Positions 10,378-19,140 of a stretch of 64,000 nt of DNA are shown in pieces. The position numbers and the translations under genes were made by a program. Position 1 is the stretch's first letter; each line of letters begins with the position of its first letter. The DNA comes from Beijerinckiaceae bacterium (lineage in GTDB: Bacteria; Pseudomonadota; Alphaproteobacteria; Rhizobiales; Beijerinckiaceae), in assembly GCA_019745195.1 (NCBI GenBank), contig JAIETL010000027.1, positions 62,001 to 126,000 on the forward strand, read 5' to 3'. The notes beneath the pieces are model-generated. The model worked only from the letters and a program-made list of their open reading frames with translations. It was not told the origin of the DNA and made no database searches.

Positions 10378-10662
10378 ATGATCGCGCCTGCTCTCGTGCT
10401 GCATGCGGTCGATCTCGCGATCGCCGTTCTCGTGGTCGAGGCCCTGGCGCTGCATGCGCTGCGGGCGAGGCACGGCCTGCCGCGCCGCGACATCGCGCTG
10501 ATCGCGCTGGCAGGTCTTGGACTGCTGACGGCGTTGAGGGCCGCTCTCGCGGGGGGGCCCGGATTCGTCGTGCTGGCAGGCCTGACGCTAGGGGGGCTCG
10601 CACACGCGCTCGACCTTGCCCTGCGCCTGCGCCGGGCGCGGAGCGCCGCTCAGAAGCGGTAG
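10378..10662 (+). CDS. Small hydrophobic membrane protein downstream of bchP
   Basis: This 94-residue ORF begins MIAPALVLHAVDLAIAVLVV and has about three hydrophobic segments (residues ~4-27, ~37-60 and ~64-83) with an Arg-rich C-terminus. It follows bchP by 25 bp in the position of orf176 of Rhodobacter clusters, but it is about half that length and I recognise no motif, so homology is not claimed. A weak GGGAC precedes the ATG. Its 3' end overlaps the convergent porin gene by 13 bp. It could be a real operon member or fortuitous. Confidence 0.5.
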   Translation: MIAPALVLHAVDLAIAVLVVEALALHALRARHGLPRRDIALIALAGLGLLTALRAALAGGPGFVVLAGLTLGGLAHALDLALRLRRARSAAQKR

Positions 10663-11345
10663 GTCACGCCGGTGTGCAGCACCAGCGGATCGAGCGTCAC
10701 GGTCGCCTTGATCGGCGCCGGGCCGAGATTGCCGGCGGTCTTGGCCCGCAGATAAACCTTCTTGGCGTCGAAGAAGACGCCCCAGTTCTCGTTGAACATG
10801 TAGTTGAAGCCGACCTGGGCCGCGACGCCGAGCGCATGGTCGGTCTTCAGGTCGGTGACCACGCCGTCCTGATCCCGGAAGATAATCATCAGGCTGGGGC
10901 CGACGCCGACATAGGGCTGGAAATTGCCCATGCCGGTGAAATGATACTGCGCCGTCAGGGCGGTGGGGCCGCCGGCGACCTTGCCGAGCGTGCCGAGCCC
11001 GTTGATCGAGCCCTTGGCCTCGACCTTGACCAGCGGCGGGAAGCCGCCGGCGAAGCCGACCGCGAAATTGGGGGTGAAGAAATAGCCGGCCTCGATGGCG
11101 ACGGTCAGGGAATCGGGAATGCGGATATCGGCCCCGGGGATCGGCGTTCCCGCCGCGCGCATCTTCGCGCCCTCGGAGTACAGCAGACCTGCCGGGCCGG
11201 CATGGATGTAGAAACGCTTGAAGTCGAACGCCGCGGGCGGCAGCGGTTCGTAGCTCTTCCGGATGCCGAGATCGGCCGCATTCGCGCCGGCGATGCCGGC
11301 GATGCCGCACAGAAGACCGAGGATGGCCGATCGAAAGCTGATCAT
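10650..11345 (-). CDS. OmpW-family outer membrane protein
   Basis: The 231-residue protein has a cleavable signal peptide (MISFRSAILGLLCGIAGIAGANA, likely cut after ANA) and ends HTGVTYRF with a terminal Phe, as expected for an outer-membrane beta barrel. Alternating-residue strands such as FFTPNFAVGFAGGFPP, QPYVGVGPSLMII and VGFNYMFNENWGVFFDAKK are characteristic of OmpW. OmpW proteins form small eight-stranded barrels that admit hydrophobic molecules. A perfect 17-bp palindrome lies 18 bp upstream of the ATG and may control it. It is convergent with the bchP operon and is not a known photosynthesis gene. Confidence 0.85.
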   Translation of the reverse strand: MISFRSAILGLLCGIAGIAGANAADLGIRKSYEPLPPAAFDFKRFYIHAGPAGLLYSEGAKMRAAGTPIPGADIRIPDSLTVAIEAGYFFTPNFAVGFAGGFPPLVKVEAKGSINGLGTLGKVAGGPTALTAQYHFTGMGNFQPYVGVGPSLMIIFRDQDGVVTDLKTDHALGVAAQVGFNYMFNENWGVFFDAKKVYLRAKTAGNLGPAPIKATVTLDPLVLHTGVTYRF

Positions 11346-11362
11346 GTCGAACCCGAAGTATC

Positions 11363-11379
11363 GGAATCACGGTGATTCC
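11363..11379. promoter_or_regulatory. 17-bp perfect palindrome upstream of the OmpW gene
   Basis: GGAATCAC-G-GTGATTCC is an uninterrupted 8-1-8 palindrome located 18 bp before the OmpW start codon. The position suggests an operator or a leader element. I do not recognise the cognate regulator. Confidence 0.5.
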
Positions 11380-11455
11380 TAGCTTCCAATTTCGCGCGTT
11401 AACCTTAAAAACTGATTAATGAGAACCGGTTGGCGATGATGTCCGCGATGTCGGC

Positions 11456-13333
11456 TCAGCGCCCCGGAAACGCCGTCAGCAGGCTGGCGACCTCTTCGGC
11501 CGGAACCGGCATGCTGAAGAGCCGGCCCTGCACCTCGTTGCAGCCATTACCGCTGAGGAGATCGAACTGGGCCTGGGTCTCGACGCCCTCGGCCGTCGTC
11601 GTGATGCCGAAGCTGACGCCGAGCCCGGTGATCGCGTCGACGATCGCCTGACTTTCGACGCCGTTGCCGAGATCGCTAATGAAGGACTGGTCGATCTTGA
11701 TCTTGTCGAACGGAAAGCTGCGCAGATAGCTCAGGCTCGAATAGCCCGTGCCGAAATCATCCATCGCGATCCGGACGCCAAGTTGGCGCAGGGCCTTGAG
11801 CGTGTCGAGATTGGTCGCCGATTTGTCGAGCAGGACCGATTCGGTGATCTCGAGTTCGAGGCGGTGCGGCGCGAGGCCCGATGCCGCCAGCGCGCTGACG
11901 ACGGCCGGCACGAGACTGCCCCGCTGGAACTGGATCGGAGACAGATTGACAGCGATCTTGACGTTGGGCGGCCATTTGACCGCCTCCATGCAGGCCTCGC
12001 GCAAGGCCCATTCGCCAAGCGGGACGATCAGCCCGAGATCCTCCGCGATCGGAATGAAATCAGCCGGCGAGACATAGCCGCGGACAGGATGGCGCCAACG
12101 CATCAGCGCTTCGAAGCCGGTGATGCGCTCCGTCTTCATGTCGACCAGAGGCTGGTAGAACAGCGCGAGCTCGCCTTCGCTCAGCGCGTTGCGCAGGTCG
12201 ACCTCAAGCAGGCGGCGCGCCTGGACGCAGGCGTCCATGGCCGGATCGAACACGCGCCAGACGCCCCGGCCTGCCGATTTGGCGCGGTAGAGCGCCATAT
12301 CGGCAGCCTTCATCAGCTCTTCGCAGGTCTCGCCCTCGGCGCCCGACACGGCGACGCCGATGCTGGCGCCGATATGGACAGCATTGCCGTCGAGCGTAAA
12401 CGGCTCGCTCAGGGTGGCGATCAGCCGGCCGGCCAGAGAGGTGGCTTCGTCGATGCCGTCGACCGGCCGCGTCAGGACCGCGAATTCGTCGCCGCCAAGC
12501 CGTACGACGTCGTCTTGTGGCCCGGCAGCGGATCGCAGCCGCTCGGCGACAACCTGGAGCAACGCATCGCCGACGGCATGGCCGAGCCCGTCATTGACGC
12601 TCTTGAACCCGTCCAGATCGATACACAGAAGGCAGGCGGGCGCCAAATCGCCACGCTCCGCGAAGCTAGCGGCGAGGCGCTCGCGCAGCATCAGGCGGTT
12701 GCCGAGACCGGTCAGAATGTCATGGCGGGCCAGATAGGCGTTTTGCGCCTCGGTCTCGTGACGCTGGACGATTTCGTCTTCCAGCCGGCGATTGGCCGCC
12801 GCGAGCCTGGCGGTGCGTTCGTTGACGCGCGCCTCCAGCTCTTCGTTGAGCAGGCGCAGCCGCTCGGCGCTGCGGCGCATTTCGGCCTCTGCGCGCTTGC
12901 GCTCGATCTGCGTGGTGACGCGTGCGAGCGCAACGTCGAACTCGACGGGCTTGGTGACATAGTCGTTCGCGCCCAAAGCCAGCGCCGCGACGATGTCCTC
13001 GCTCTGGCTCTTGGCGGTGACCATGATGACCGGCATCGCGCTGACCGAATGCTGCTCGCGGATTCGGCGCAACACCTCGATCCCGTCCATCTCCGGCATC
13101 ATCACATCGAGCAGAATCGTGTCGAACGGTCTCGTCGCCAGGCAGGCCAGGGCCTCGCGCCCGCTCGACGCCTCCACGATCTCGAAGCCGCGCCGCTGGA
13201 AACGCCGCGCCAGGATCGTGCGGTTGTCGGCGATGTCGTCGACGATAAGCAGGCTCGGCAGCACGGCCGGAGAGGCCTGATATATCGGCACGGCAGATGC
13301 GGACTCGCTGACGTTGCCCATGGGAGAAACCAT
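11456..13333 (-). CDS. Response regulator with GGDEF and EAL domains
   Basis: This 625-residue cytoplasmic protein combines an N-terminal receiver (residues ~26-140, phospho-acceptor Asp76 in TILLDVMMPEMDG), a coiled coil (~142-200), a GGDEF domain (GGDEF at 280-284) and an EAL domain (EAL at 408-410). It could both make and hydrolyse cyclic di-GMP. The diguanylate-cyclase signature is intact, but the inhibitory RxxD site upstream of GGDEF is absent. The EAL part retains NLSPIQFQ, MDDFGTGYSSL and KIDQSFI. I chose the ATG at 13333 because GAGG lies 6 bases upstream. It follows, by a short overlap, the kinase gene that probably phosphorylates it. Confidence 0.93.
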   Translation of the reverse strand: MVSPMGNVSESASAVPIYQASPAVLPSLLIVDDIADNRTILARRFQRRGFEIVEASSGREALACLATRPFDTILLDVMMPEMDGIEVLRRIREQHSVSAMPVIMVTAKSQSEDIVAALALGANDYVTKPVEFDVALARVTTQIERKRAEAEMRRSAERLRLLNEELEARVNERTARLAAANRRLEDEIVQRHETEAQNAYLARHDILTGLGNRLMLRERLAASFAERGDLAPACLLCIDLDGFKSVNDGLGHAVGDALLQVVAERLRSAAGPQDDVVRLGGDEFAVLTRPVDGIDEATSLAGRLIATLSEPFTLDGNAVHIGASIGVAVSGAEGETCEELMKAADMALYRAKSAGRGVWRVFDPAMDACVQARRLLEVDLRNALSEGELALFYQPLVDMKTERITGFEALMRWRHPVRGYVSPADFIPIAEDLGLIVPLGEWALREACMEAVKWPPNVKIAVNLSPIQFQRGSLVPAVVSALAASGLAPHRLELEITESVLLDKSATNLDTLKALRQLGVRIAMDDFGTGYSSLSYLRSFPFDKIKIDQSFISDLGNGVESQAIVDAITGLGVSFGITTTAEGVETQAQFDLLSGNGCNEVQGRLFSMPVPAEEVASLLTAFPGR

Positions 13334-13341
13334 AACGCGCC

Positions 13342-14757
13342 TCAAATGGCCGGAGCGAGGGACAGGGGCGCGGCTGACGGGGCCTCGCGGTCGCCATCCG
13401 CCGGCGCCAGTTCGGCGAGGACGCGGATGCTGAAGCAGGAGCCGCGGCCGGCATCGCTGGTGACGCTGATGCCGCCGCCCATCAGGGCGCAGAATTTCTG
13501 GCTGATCGAGAGACCAAGCCCGGTGCCGCCATATTTGCCGGCGGTGCCGGCGGTGGCCTGGCCGAAGTTCTGGAAAAGGCGCTGGAGCTGCTCGGGTGTG
13601 ATGCCGATGCCGGTGTCGCGAACCTGGATCTCGATCCAGTCGGCGGCGCCCTTGCGGTCGCGCCGCACGGTCAGGCCGATCGTGCCGCCCTCGGTGAATT
13701 TGGCGGCGTTGCTGATCAGGTTGAGCACGACCTGCCGCAGCTTGGTGGCGTCGGTCGAGACCGTCCCGAGCTGCCCGATGCAGTTCAGCGTCAGCGCATT
13801 GCCCTTCTCCGCCACCAGACGCTGCGTCGTGGTGACGACGTCACGGGCGAACTCGGCCAGATCGAAGCTCTCGATCTTCAGTTCGATGCTGTTGGATTCG
13901 ATCTTGGACAGGTCGAGCACATCGGCGACGAGCGCGAGCAGATGCTTGCCGGCGGCGTTGATCCGCCCCAGATCGACGCGCTTGTGCGCGTTGCGCTCGT
14001 CGGGCTCGAAGGTCTCCAGCAGGATTTCGCTGTAGCCGATCACGGCGTTGAGCGGCGTGCGCAGCTCATGGCTCATCTTGGCCAGAAAGATCGACTTGGA
14101 GCGGTTGGCCGCGTCGGCCAGTTCCTTGGCCTGCCGCAGCCGGATCGCCGTGGCGCGGTGCCGCTCCGTCTCGCGCTCGATGTCGGAGCGCATCGAGGTG
14201 ATGTTGGCGTAGTAGATCGCCATCCAGGACATGTAGATCGTCGCCGAGAGGATCGAAATCCAGCCGACCGGCTCGAGCTGCGACAGCGGCACGAGCTGCG
14301 GGAAGCCGTAGACGACGTAGGCGAGGTAGAAGCTGACGATGTTGAGCGCGAACAGCCCGATCACCAGCAGCGGCTTGTCCGACAGGTAGAAGAACCCGAG
14401 CAGCAGGCTGACGATCAGCCAGGGCAGGAAAGGCGAGGAGACGCCGCCGTAATGGAACGCGCCGAACAATGCGGTGAAGGCGAGCAGTTCGACCGAGATC
14501 AGCGCCGAGAGCTGCAGGTTGCGGGTATATTTCAGCACGAAGGGCAGCAGCCAGAACAGCCAGGTGCAGATGATGATCGTCCAGCAGGCGAAACCCGGCG
14601 CCGGGTCGGTCAGATACAGAAACAGCGAGATCGACTGCGACAGCAGCGGCCCGAACAGATGAGTGAAGACGAAATTCCGGCCGAGACTCAGGTCCGAGCG
14701 CTCGAATTTCGACGCTTCGGGAACGAACCAGTCGATAAGGTGGATCAGCCAATTCAT
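13342..14757 (-). CDS. Membrane hybrid-type sensor histidine kinase (HisKA-HATPase)
   Basis: The 471-residue kinase has about six N-terminal membrane helices (residues ~30-185), a short coiled coil, a HisKA domain with His230 in FLAKMSHELRTPLNAVIGYS, and a HATPase with N (LNLISNAAKF), G1 (DTGIGI) and G2 (GGTGLGLSIS) boxes. No receiver is attached. The stop is 9 bp upstream of the REC-GGDEF-EAL gene, so the two likely form a signalling pair. The membrane region resembles that of the divergent kinase at 15086 (shared HLFGP, DPxPG, WxFPFVL, YGGVxSPxLPW), indicating duplication. The ligand is unknown. Confidence 0.92.
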   Translation of the reverse strand: MNWLIHLIDWFVPEASKFERSDLSLGRNFVFTHLFGPLLSQSISLFLYLTDPAPGFACWTIIICTWLFWLLPFVLKYTRNLQLSALISVELLAFTALFGAFHYGGVSSPFLPWLIVSLLLGFFYLSDKPLLVIGLFALNIVSFYLAYVVYGFPQLVPLSQLEPVGWISILSATIYMSWMAIYYANITSMRSDIERETERHRATAIRLRQAKELADAANRSKSIFLAKMSHELRTPLNAVIGYSEILLETFEPDERNAHKRVDLGRINAAGKHLLALVADVLDLSKIESNSIELKIESFDLAEFARDVVTTTQRLVAEKGNALTLNCIGQLGTVSTDATKLRQVVLNLISNAAKFTEGGTIGLTVRRDRKGAADWIEIQVRDTGIGITPEQLQRLFQNFGQATAGTAGKYGGTGLGLSISQKFCALMGGGISVTSDAGRGSCFSIRVLAELAPADGDREAPSAAPLSLAPAI

Positions 14758-15085
14758 TCACAGGTCTCGTATGGGCGGCTCTTCCGCAGCGCCGCCGGCA
14801 CAAAGACTTACAGCCTCCAAGTTAAAAATCGGTCTCTGCAGATATGCGGGCGGCGGCGGGCAGTCATACGAGCGCAGGTTGCAGGAGCTTGCCGTCACCT
14901 TCCATCGCGATATTCGTTGCAGAAGCGGTCATCCGACGCTCGTCCTGTCGTTGTGCTGCCGTTTTCCGCGAGTTTACGCAGCCTTAACGCAGCGCCGTCA
15001 TCATCCTCGCATCGCGTTCGTGACCGGACCTGCGCGGTGCCGATGGAGTCTCGAGACCGGCTGCGATCGATTGCGACAGGACAGA
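14758..15085. other. Intergenic region between divergent kinase genes
   Basis: This 328-bp region separates two divergently transcribed histidine-kinase genes and must hold both promoters. I see no gene, strong palindrome or terminator in it. Confidence 0.4.
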
Positions 15086-16609
15086 ATGGCGATCTCGCTC
15101 CCCACCTCCCAGGCGGCCCTGAACGACCTCGTCGACTGGTTCATTCCGGCCGACATCGCCGCAGACCGCGAGATGCGCAAGCAGGCGCGGATGTTCCTGA
15201 TCAGCCATCTGTTCGGGCCGTTCATCGGCAATACAGTGCCGCTCGCGCTGTATATCCTCGATCCGAATCCGGGCTATGCGATCTGGGTTCTGGCCGCCTG
15301 CATCACGGGCTTCTGGATCTTTCCCTTCGTGCTGCGCGCGATCGGCCACTACCATCTGCTGGCGCTGATCTCGATCCAGAACCTGATGTTCTGCATCCTG
15401 TGGAGCTGCTTCTTCTATGGCGGCGTCACCTCGCCGACCCTGCCCTGGGTTCTGACGATTCCCTTGCTGGCCTTCTTCTACATCGGCTCCGAGCCGCGGC
15501 TGCGGCTGATCGTGCTGGCGATGTTCGCCGCGAATTTCGCGGTCTTCTGGGCGTTCTCGCTCGGCGGCTTCGCAAAGGCCCCGGCGATGGATTTCGCGGC
15601 CTTGCAAGGGCTCGGGCTGGTCTCGACGGTCGCGGCTTCGCTTTACGTGACGATGATGGCGCTGTTCTACGCCAAGGTCCTGGCCTCGCAGGGCGAGCTG
15701 GAAGGCGAGATGCGCGGTCACCTCGCGACCGCAGCCGAGCTGCGCCGCGCCACCGAGGAAGCCGAGCGCGCCGGCGCGGCCAAGGCCGACTTCCTCGCCA
15801 AGATGAGCCATGAGTTGCGCACGCCGCTCAACGCCGTGATCGGCTACAGCCAGCTTCTGCTCGAAGACGCCGCCGACGAGGACGACACCGAGACCGCCGC
15901 CGATCTGGAGCGCATCCACAGCGCCGGGCACCATTTGCTCAGGCTGGTCAACGAGATCCTAGACCTGTCGAAGATCGAGGCCGGCAAGATGGAGCTCGAT
16001 TGCGAGACGCTCGACATCGTGCCCCTGCTCGAGGAGGTGGTCGAGCACTACCGTGTCGCGGCGGAGCGCGGCGGCAACAGCCTCAGCATGAGCTTCGATC
16101 CGGGGCTCGGCAGCATCGTCTGTGACGGCGCCAAACTGCGCCAGGCGCTGTCGCAGGTCCTCGACAATGCGGTGAAGTTCACCCATGGCGGCGCGATCAG
16201 GCTGATCGCGTCCCGCACGGGCCGTGGCCATGAGCAGAGGCTGAACCTGCGCGTGGAAGACACCGGCATCGGCATCGCCCGCGACCAGATTGCTCACCTG
16301 TTCGAGCAGTTCACCGTCGGCGACGATTCAAGCGCGAGCAAGTATGGCGGCACCGGCCTGGGGCTGGCGCTCAGCCGCAAGCTCTGCCGACTGATGCATG
16401 GCGACATTCTGGTCGAGAGCAGGGAGGGCGTCGGCAGCGCCTTCACCGTGATCGTGCCGGTCGCCCCGCCTGGCGACGAGCGGCCTTTGCCGGCGCTCGA
16501 CGAGCCGGAGACGCCGGCGGCCCCGCTTGACCGCCTCGGCGCGCGCATGGCGGCGGTCATCCAACGCAACACCCTCAAAACGGTAAACACGGTCGGCACA
16601 CATGCCTAA
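15086..16609 (+). CDS. Membrane sensor histidine kinase (HisKA-HATPase), paralogue
   Basis: This 507-residue kinase has a six-helix membrane sensor region (residues ~36-198) related to its neighbour. A coiled coil is followed by HisKA with His242 in FLAKMSHELRTPLNAVIGYS and a HATPase domain with DNAVKF, DTGIGIA and GGTGLGLALS boxes. The ATG at 15086 is preceded by AGGA at 6 bases. Its last 8 bp overlap the next gene, a single-domain receiver, suggesting a kinase-receiver pair. The two divergent kinases probably sense the same or related signals and send them to different outputs. Confidence 0.92.
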   Translation: MAISLPTSQAALNDLVDWFIPADIAADREMRKQARMFLISHLFGPFIGNTVPLALYILDPNPGYAIWVLAACITGFWIFPFVLRAIGHYHLLALISIQNLMFCILWSCFFYGGVTSPTLPWVLTIPLLAFFYIGSEPRLRLIVLAMFAANFAVFWAFSLGGFAKAPAMDFAALQGLGLVSTVAASLYVTMMALFYAKVLASQGELEGEMRGHLATAAELRRATEEAERAGAAKADFLAKMSHELRTPLNAVIGYSQLLLEDAADEDDTETAADLERIHSAGHHLLRLVNEILDLSKIEAGKMELDCETLDIVPLLEEVVEHYRVAAERGGNSLSMSFDPGLGSIVCDGAKLRQALSQVLDNAVKFTHGGAIRLIASRTGRGHEQRLNLRVEDTGIGIARDQIAHLFEQFTVGDDSSASKYGGTGLGLALSRKLCRLMHGDILVESREGVGSAFTVIVPVAPPGDERPLPALDEPETPAAPLDRLGARMAAVIQRNTLKTVNTVGTHA

Positions 16610-16976
16610 GATCCTGCTCGTCGAAGACAATGAGATGAACCGCGACATGCTGACGAGGCGCCTGCAGCGGCAGGGCTTCACCGTGGCCTGCGCGCCAGAC
16701 GGTCCGACCGGCGTCGCCATGGCCGCGCAGGAAAACCCGGACCTGATCCTGATGGACGTGGCGCTGGGCGACATGGATGGCTGGGAAGCCACGACCCTGA
16801 TCAAGGCCTCGGCCCGCACGGCCCCGATCCCGATCATCGCGCTGACGGCGCATGCCCTGTCGAGCGACCGGGCCAAGAGCGTCGAGGTCGGCTGCGCCGA
16901 TTTCGACACCAAGCCGATCGACCTGCCGCGCTTGCTCGGCAAGATCAACGCCTGCCTTGGCGCCAAGGCGGCCTGA
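16602..16976 (+). CDS. Single-domain response regulator, DivK-like
   Basis: The 124-residue protein is a stand-alone receiver. Acidic residues lie at VEDNE (residues 8-9), the phospho-acceptor is Asp52 (LILMDVALGDMDG), and the conserved Thr and Lys are in IIALTAHAL and FDTKPID. It has no output domain and most resembles DivK/CheY-type receivers that act by protein contact. It overlaps the upstream kinase gene by 8 bp. Assignment as the cell-cycle protein DivK itself would be overreach, because the canonical divK is normally beside pleD. Confidence 0.88.
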   Translation: MPKILLVEDNEMNRDMLTRRLQRQGFTVACAPDGPTGVAMAAQENPDLILMDVALGDMDGWEATTLIKASARTAPIPIIALTAHALSSDRAKSVEVGCADFDTKPIDLPRLLGKINACLGAKAA

Positions 16977-16997
16977 CGTTTCGTTTGGACCGGACCG

Positions 16998-18257
16998 TCA
17001 GCTGTCCTGGCGGGCGAGCTCCAGCACGGTTTCCAGCAGCACGCGGATCGCGACCCCGGCATCGGCCTCGGTCATGTTCTCCAGCGGCGAATGGCTGATG
17101 CCCTTCTCGTTGCGCACGAACAGCATGGCGGCCGGGCAGAGCCGCGCCATGATCATCGCATCGTGACCGGCGCCCGAGGGCAAGCGGCGCGCGCTCAGAT
17201 TGGAGCCGGTCCGGGCGATGCCTGCGGCCAGCGCATCCTGCAGCGCTTGCGCCATCGGCGTCGCGTTGTCATGCGAATAGGGCGTCATCGTCAGCCCGAC
17301 GCCGCGTCGCGCCGCGATCGCGGCAAACCGCTCGCCGATCGCTCTGTCCATGCTCGCCAGCGTCTCGTTCTTCGGCGCGCGAAAGTCGATCGTGAAATCG
17401 AGCGCGCCGGGCACGACATTGGTCGCGCCGGGATCGGGCCGGAACACGCCGACAGTGCCGACCGCATTCTCATGGGCGCTCGCGATCGCCTCCAGCGCCA
17501 GCGCCATTTCCGCGCCCGCAGTGAGCGCGTCCTTTCGGAGCGCCATCGGCACGGTGCCGGCATGGCCGGCCTCGCCGGTGATCCGGACGCGGGCCCGCTT
17601 CTGGGCGTTGATCGCGGTGACGATGCCGACCGGCTCGTTTTCCGCCTCCAGCACCGGCCCCTGCTCGATGTGGATCTCGAGATAGGCCTTGATCGAACCG
17701 GGTTTGCGGGCCAGCGCAGGGATGCCGTCGGGGTCGCCGCCGAAGCCGACCAGCGCGTCGCGCAGGATCACGCCCTCGGAATCGCGGGCCGAAAACCAGC
17801 CCTCATCATAGCGGCCGACCAACGCGGCCGAGGTCGAGAACGAGGTCGGGAAGCGGACCGTCTCCTCGTCGCCGAAGGCGATCACCTCCAGCGCGAAGGG
17901 CAGGACGATGCCGGCGTCGCGCAGCGCCTGCGCGACGAGGATGCCCGCGACGACGCCGAGATTGCCGTCGAACCGGCCGCCATCCTTCACCGTGTCGATA
18001 TGCGAGCCGATCATGACGCAAGCGCCGCCCGGAACCGGCCCCTCGCGCCGGCCCTGCACCGAGCCCGCCGCATCGATATGGGCGGCGAGCCCCGCCACCT
18101 CCATCGCGCCGAGCGTCCATTCCGCCGCCTGGCGGTGGGCCGGCGAGAGATAGAGCCTCGTCAGCTTGCCGGGCTCGTCGGTGAAGCGGTTGAGGCCCTC
18201 GAGGGCCGCAAAAGCGCGCGCGCCGAGCACGGCGGCGGAGGGAAGCGTCTGGGTCAT
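16998..18257 (-). CDS. M20-family allantoate amidohydrolase / N-carbamoyl-amino-acid hydrolase
   Basis: This 419-residue protein belongs to the M20 metal-dependent amidohydrolases that hydrolyse allantoate or N-carbamoyl-L-amino acids. Metal-binding and catalytic motifs are visible: GSHIDTVKDGGRFDGNLG (His and Asp), GDEETVRFP (Glu pair), EIHIEQGPVLE (His) and the C-terminal SGAGHDAMIMA (His). Length is normal for the family. Substrate choice between allantoate, ureidoglycolate and carbamoyl amino acids cannot be made from sequence alone, so no symbol is given. The downstream neighbour on the same strand ends here, and the SDR gene lies 10 bp upstream, suggesting cotranscription. Confidence 0.85.
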   Translation of the reverse strand: MTQTLPSAAVLGARAFAALEGLNRFTDEPGKLTRLYLSPAHRQAAEWTLGAMEVAGLAAHIDAAGSVQGRREGPVPGGACVMIGSHIDTVKDGGRFDGNLGVVAGILVAQALRDAGIVLPFALEVIAFGDEETVRFPTSFSTSAALVGRYDEGWFSARDSEGVILRDALVGFGGDPDGIPALARKPGSIKAYLEIHIEQGPVLEAENEPVGIVTAINAQKRARVRITGEAGHAGTVPMALRKDALTAGAEMALALEAIASAHENAVGTVGVFRPDPGATNVVPGALDFTIDFRAPKNETLASMDRAIGERFAAIAARRGVGLTMTPYSHDNATPMAQALQDALAAGIARTGSNLSARRLPSGAGHDAMIMARLCPAAMLFVRNEKGISHSPLENMTEADAGVAIRVLLETVLELARQDS

Positions 18258-18267
18258 GGTGCCGAGA

Positions 18268-19014
18268 CTAATAAGTCGCGCGGCCGCCCGAAAGGTCGAA
18301 AACGCCGGCAGTGGTGAAGCTGTTTTCGGCCGACGCCAGAAAGGCGATCATGGCGGCGATCTCGTCGGGCTGGACAAAGCGGCCGCGCGGGATCTTGGAG
18401 AGCATGTAGCCGATCTGCTCCTCGCTCATCTGGTCGAAGATGCGGGTGCGGGCGGCAGCGGGGGTGACGCAGTTGACCGCGATGTCCTGGCCTGCGAGTT
18501 CCTTGCCGAGCGACTTTGTCAGCGCGATCACCGCCGCTTTCGAGGCCGAATAGGCCGAGGCGTTGGGATTGCCCTCCTTGCCGGCGATCGAGGCGACCAG
18601 TACGAGCCTGCCGTAGTTGCGCCTGAGCATGCCGGGGATGACGGCCTGGCAGCAATGCAGCGTGCCATCGACATTGATCCGCATGATTTTCGCCCAGTCG
18701 TCGAGCGGATAGTCCCAGGTCTTGTGGTTGGGGCCGGCGATGCCGGCGCTGGTGACGAGGATGTCGACGCTGCCGAGCCGGGCTTCGAGCGCGTCCGCCG
18801 CCGCCTTCACGGCTTGCGCATCAGTGACGTCGATGGCGACGCCGGTGGCGTTGGGGCCGATCCCGGCGGCGGCCTCGGCTGCCAGCTTGCCGTCCATGTC
18901 CCAGAGTTCGACCTTTGCGCCGCTGGCGGCAAAGCGCGCCGCGACAGCCCGGCCGATGCCCTGCGCGCCGCCGGTCACGATGGCGACGCGTCCGTTTAAA
19001 TCGATTTGGTTCAT
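18268..19014 (-). CDS. Short-chain dehydrogenase/reductase
   Basis: The 248-residue classical SDR has the cofactor motif TGGAQGIGRAVA at the N-terminus, a downstream acidic residue (LWDMDG) suggesting NAD preference, the SAGIAG strand, and the catalytic YSASK motif preceded by SIAGKEG. The C-terminus ends FDLSGGRATY. It resembles the sugar-/hydroxyacid-dehydrogenase subgroup, but the substrate is not determinable. It lies just upstream of the amidohydrolase gene on the same strand. Confidence 0.8.
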   Translation of the reverse strand: MNQIDLNGRVAIVTGGAQGIGRAVAARFAASGAKVELWDMDGKLAAEAAAGIGPNATGVAIDVTDAQAVKAAADALEARLGSVDILVTSAGIAGPNHKTWDYPLDDWAKIMRINVDGTLHCCQAVIPGMLRRNYGRLVLVASIAGKEGNPNASAYSASKAAVIALTKSLGKELAGQDIAVNCVTPAAARTRIFDQMSEEQIGYMLSKIPRGRFVQPDEIAAMIAFLASAENSFTTAGVFDLSGGRATY

Positions 19015-19140
19015 GGTCAGGCCCGCTTTCGAGAATGCGGCCTGACCCTAGATCAGGCGCGGCGGCGTGCAAAGCGGCCGGCGACGCGGACCGGGCAGTC
19101 GTTGCCGGCGCAGACGCGTTGTCCCGCCGGGGCGGATGCG

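Noticed and set aside
11783..14035. A 750-codon open frame on the plus strand
   Set aside because: It is antisense to the REC-GGDEF-EAL gene and part of the kinase gene. Its translation is low-complexity and Arg/Asp/Gln-rich, typical of a high-GC shadow frame.
14766..14872. CTCGTATG / CATACGAG inverted pair between the two kinase genes
   Set aside because: The arms are only 8 bp and about 90 bp apart; chance is a sufficient explanation.
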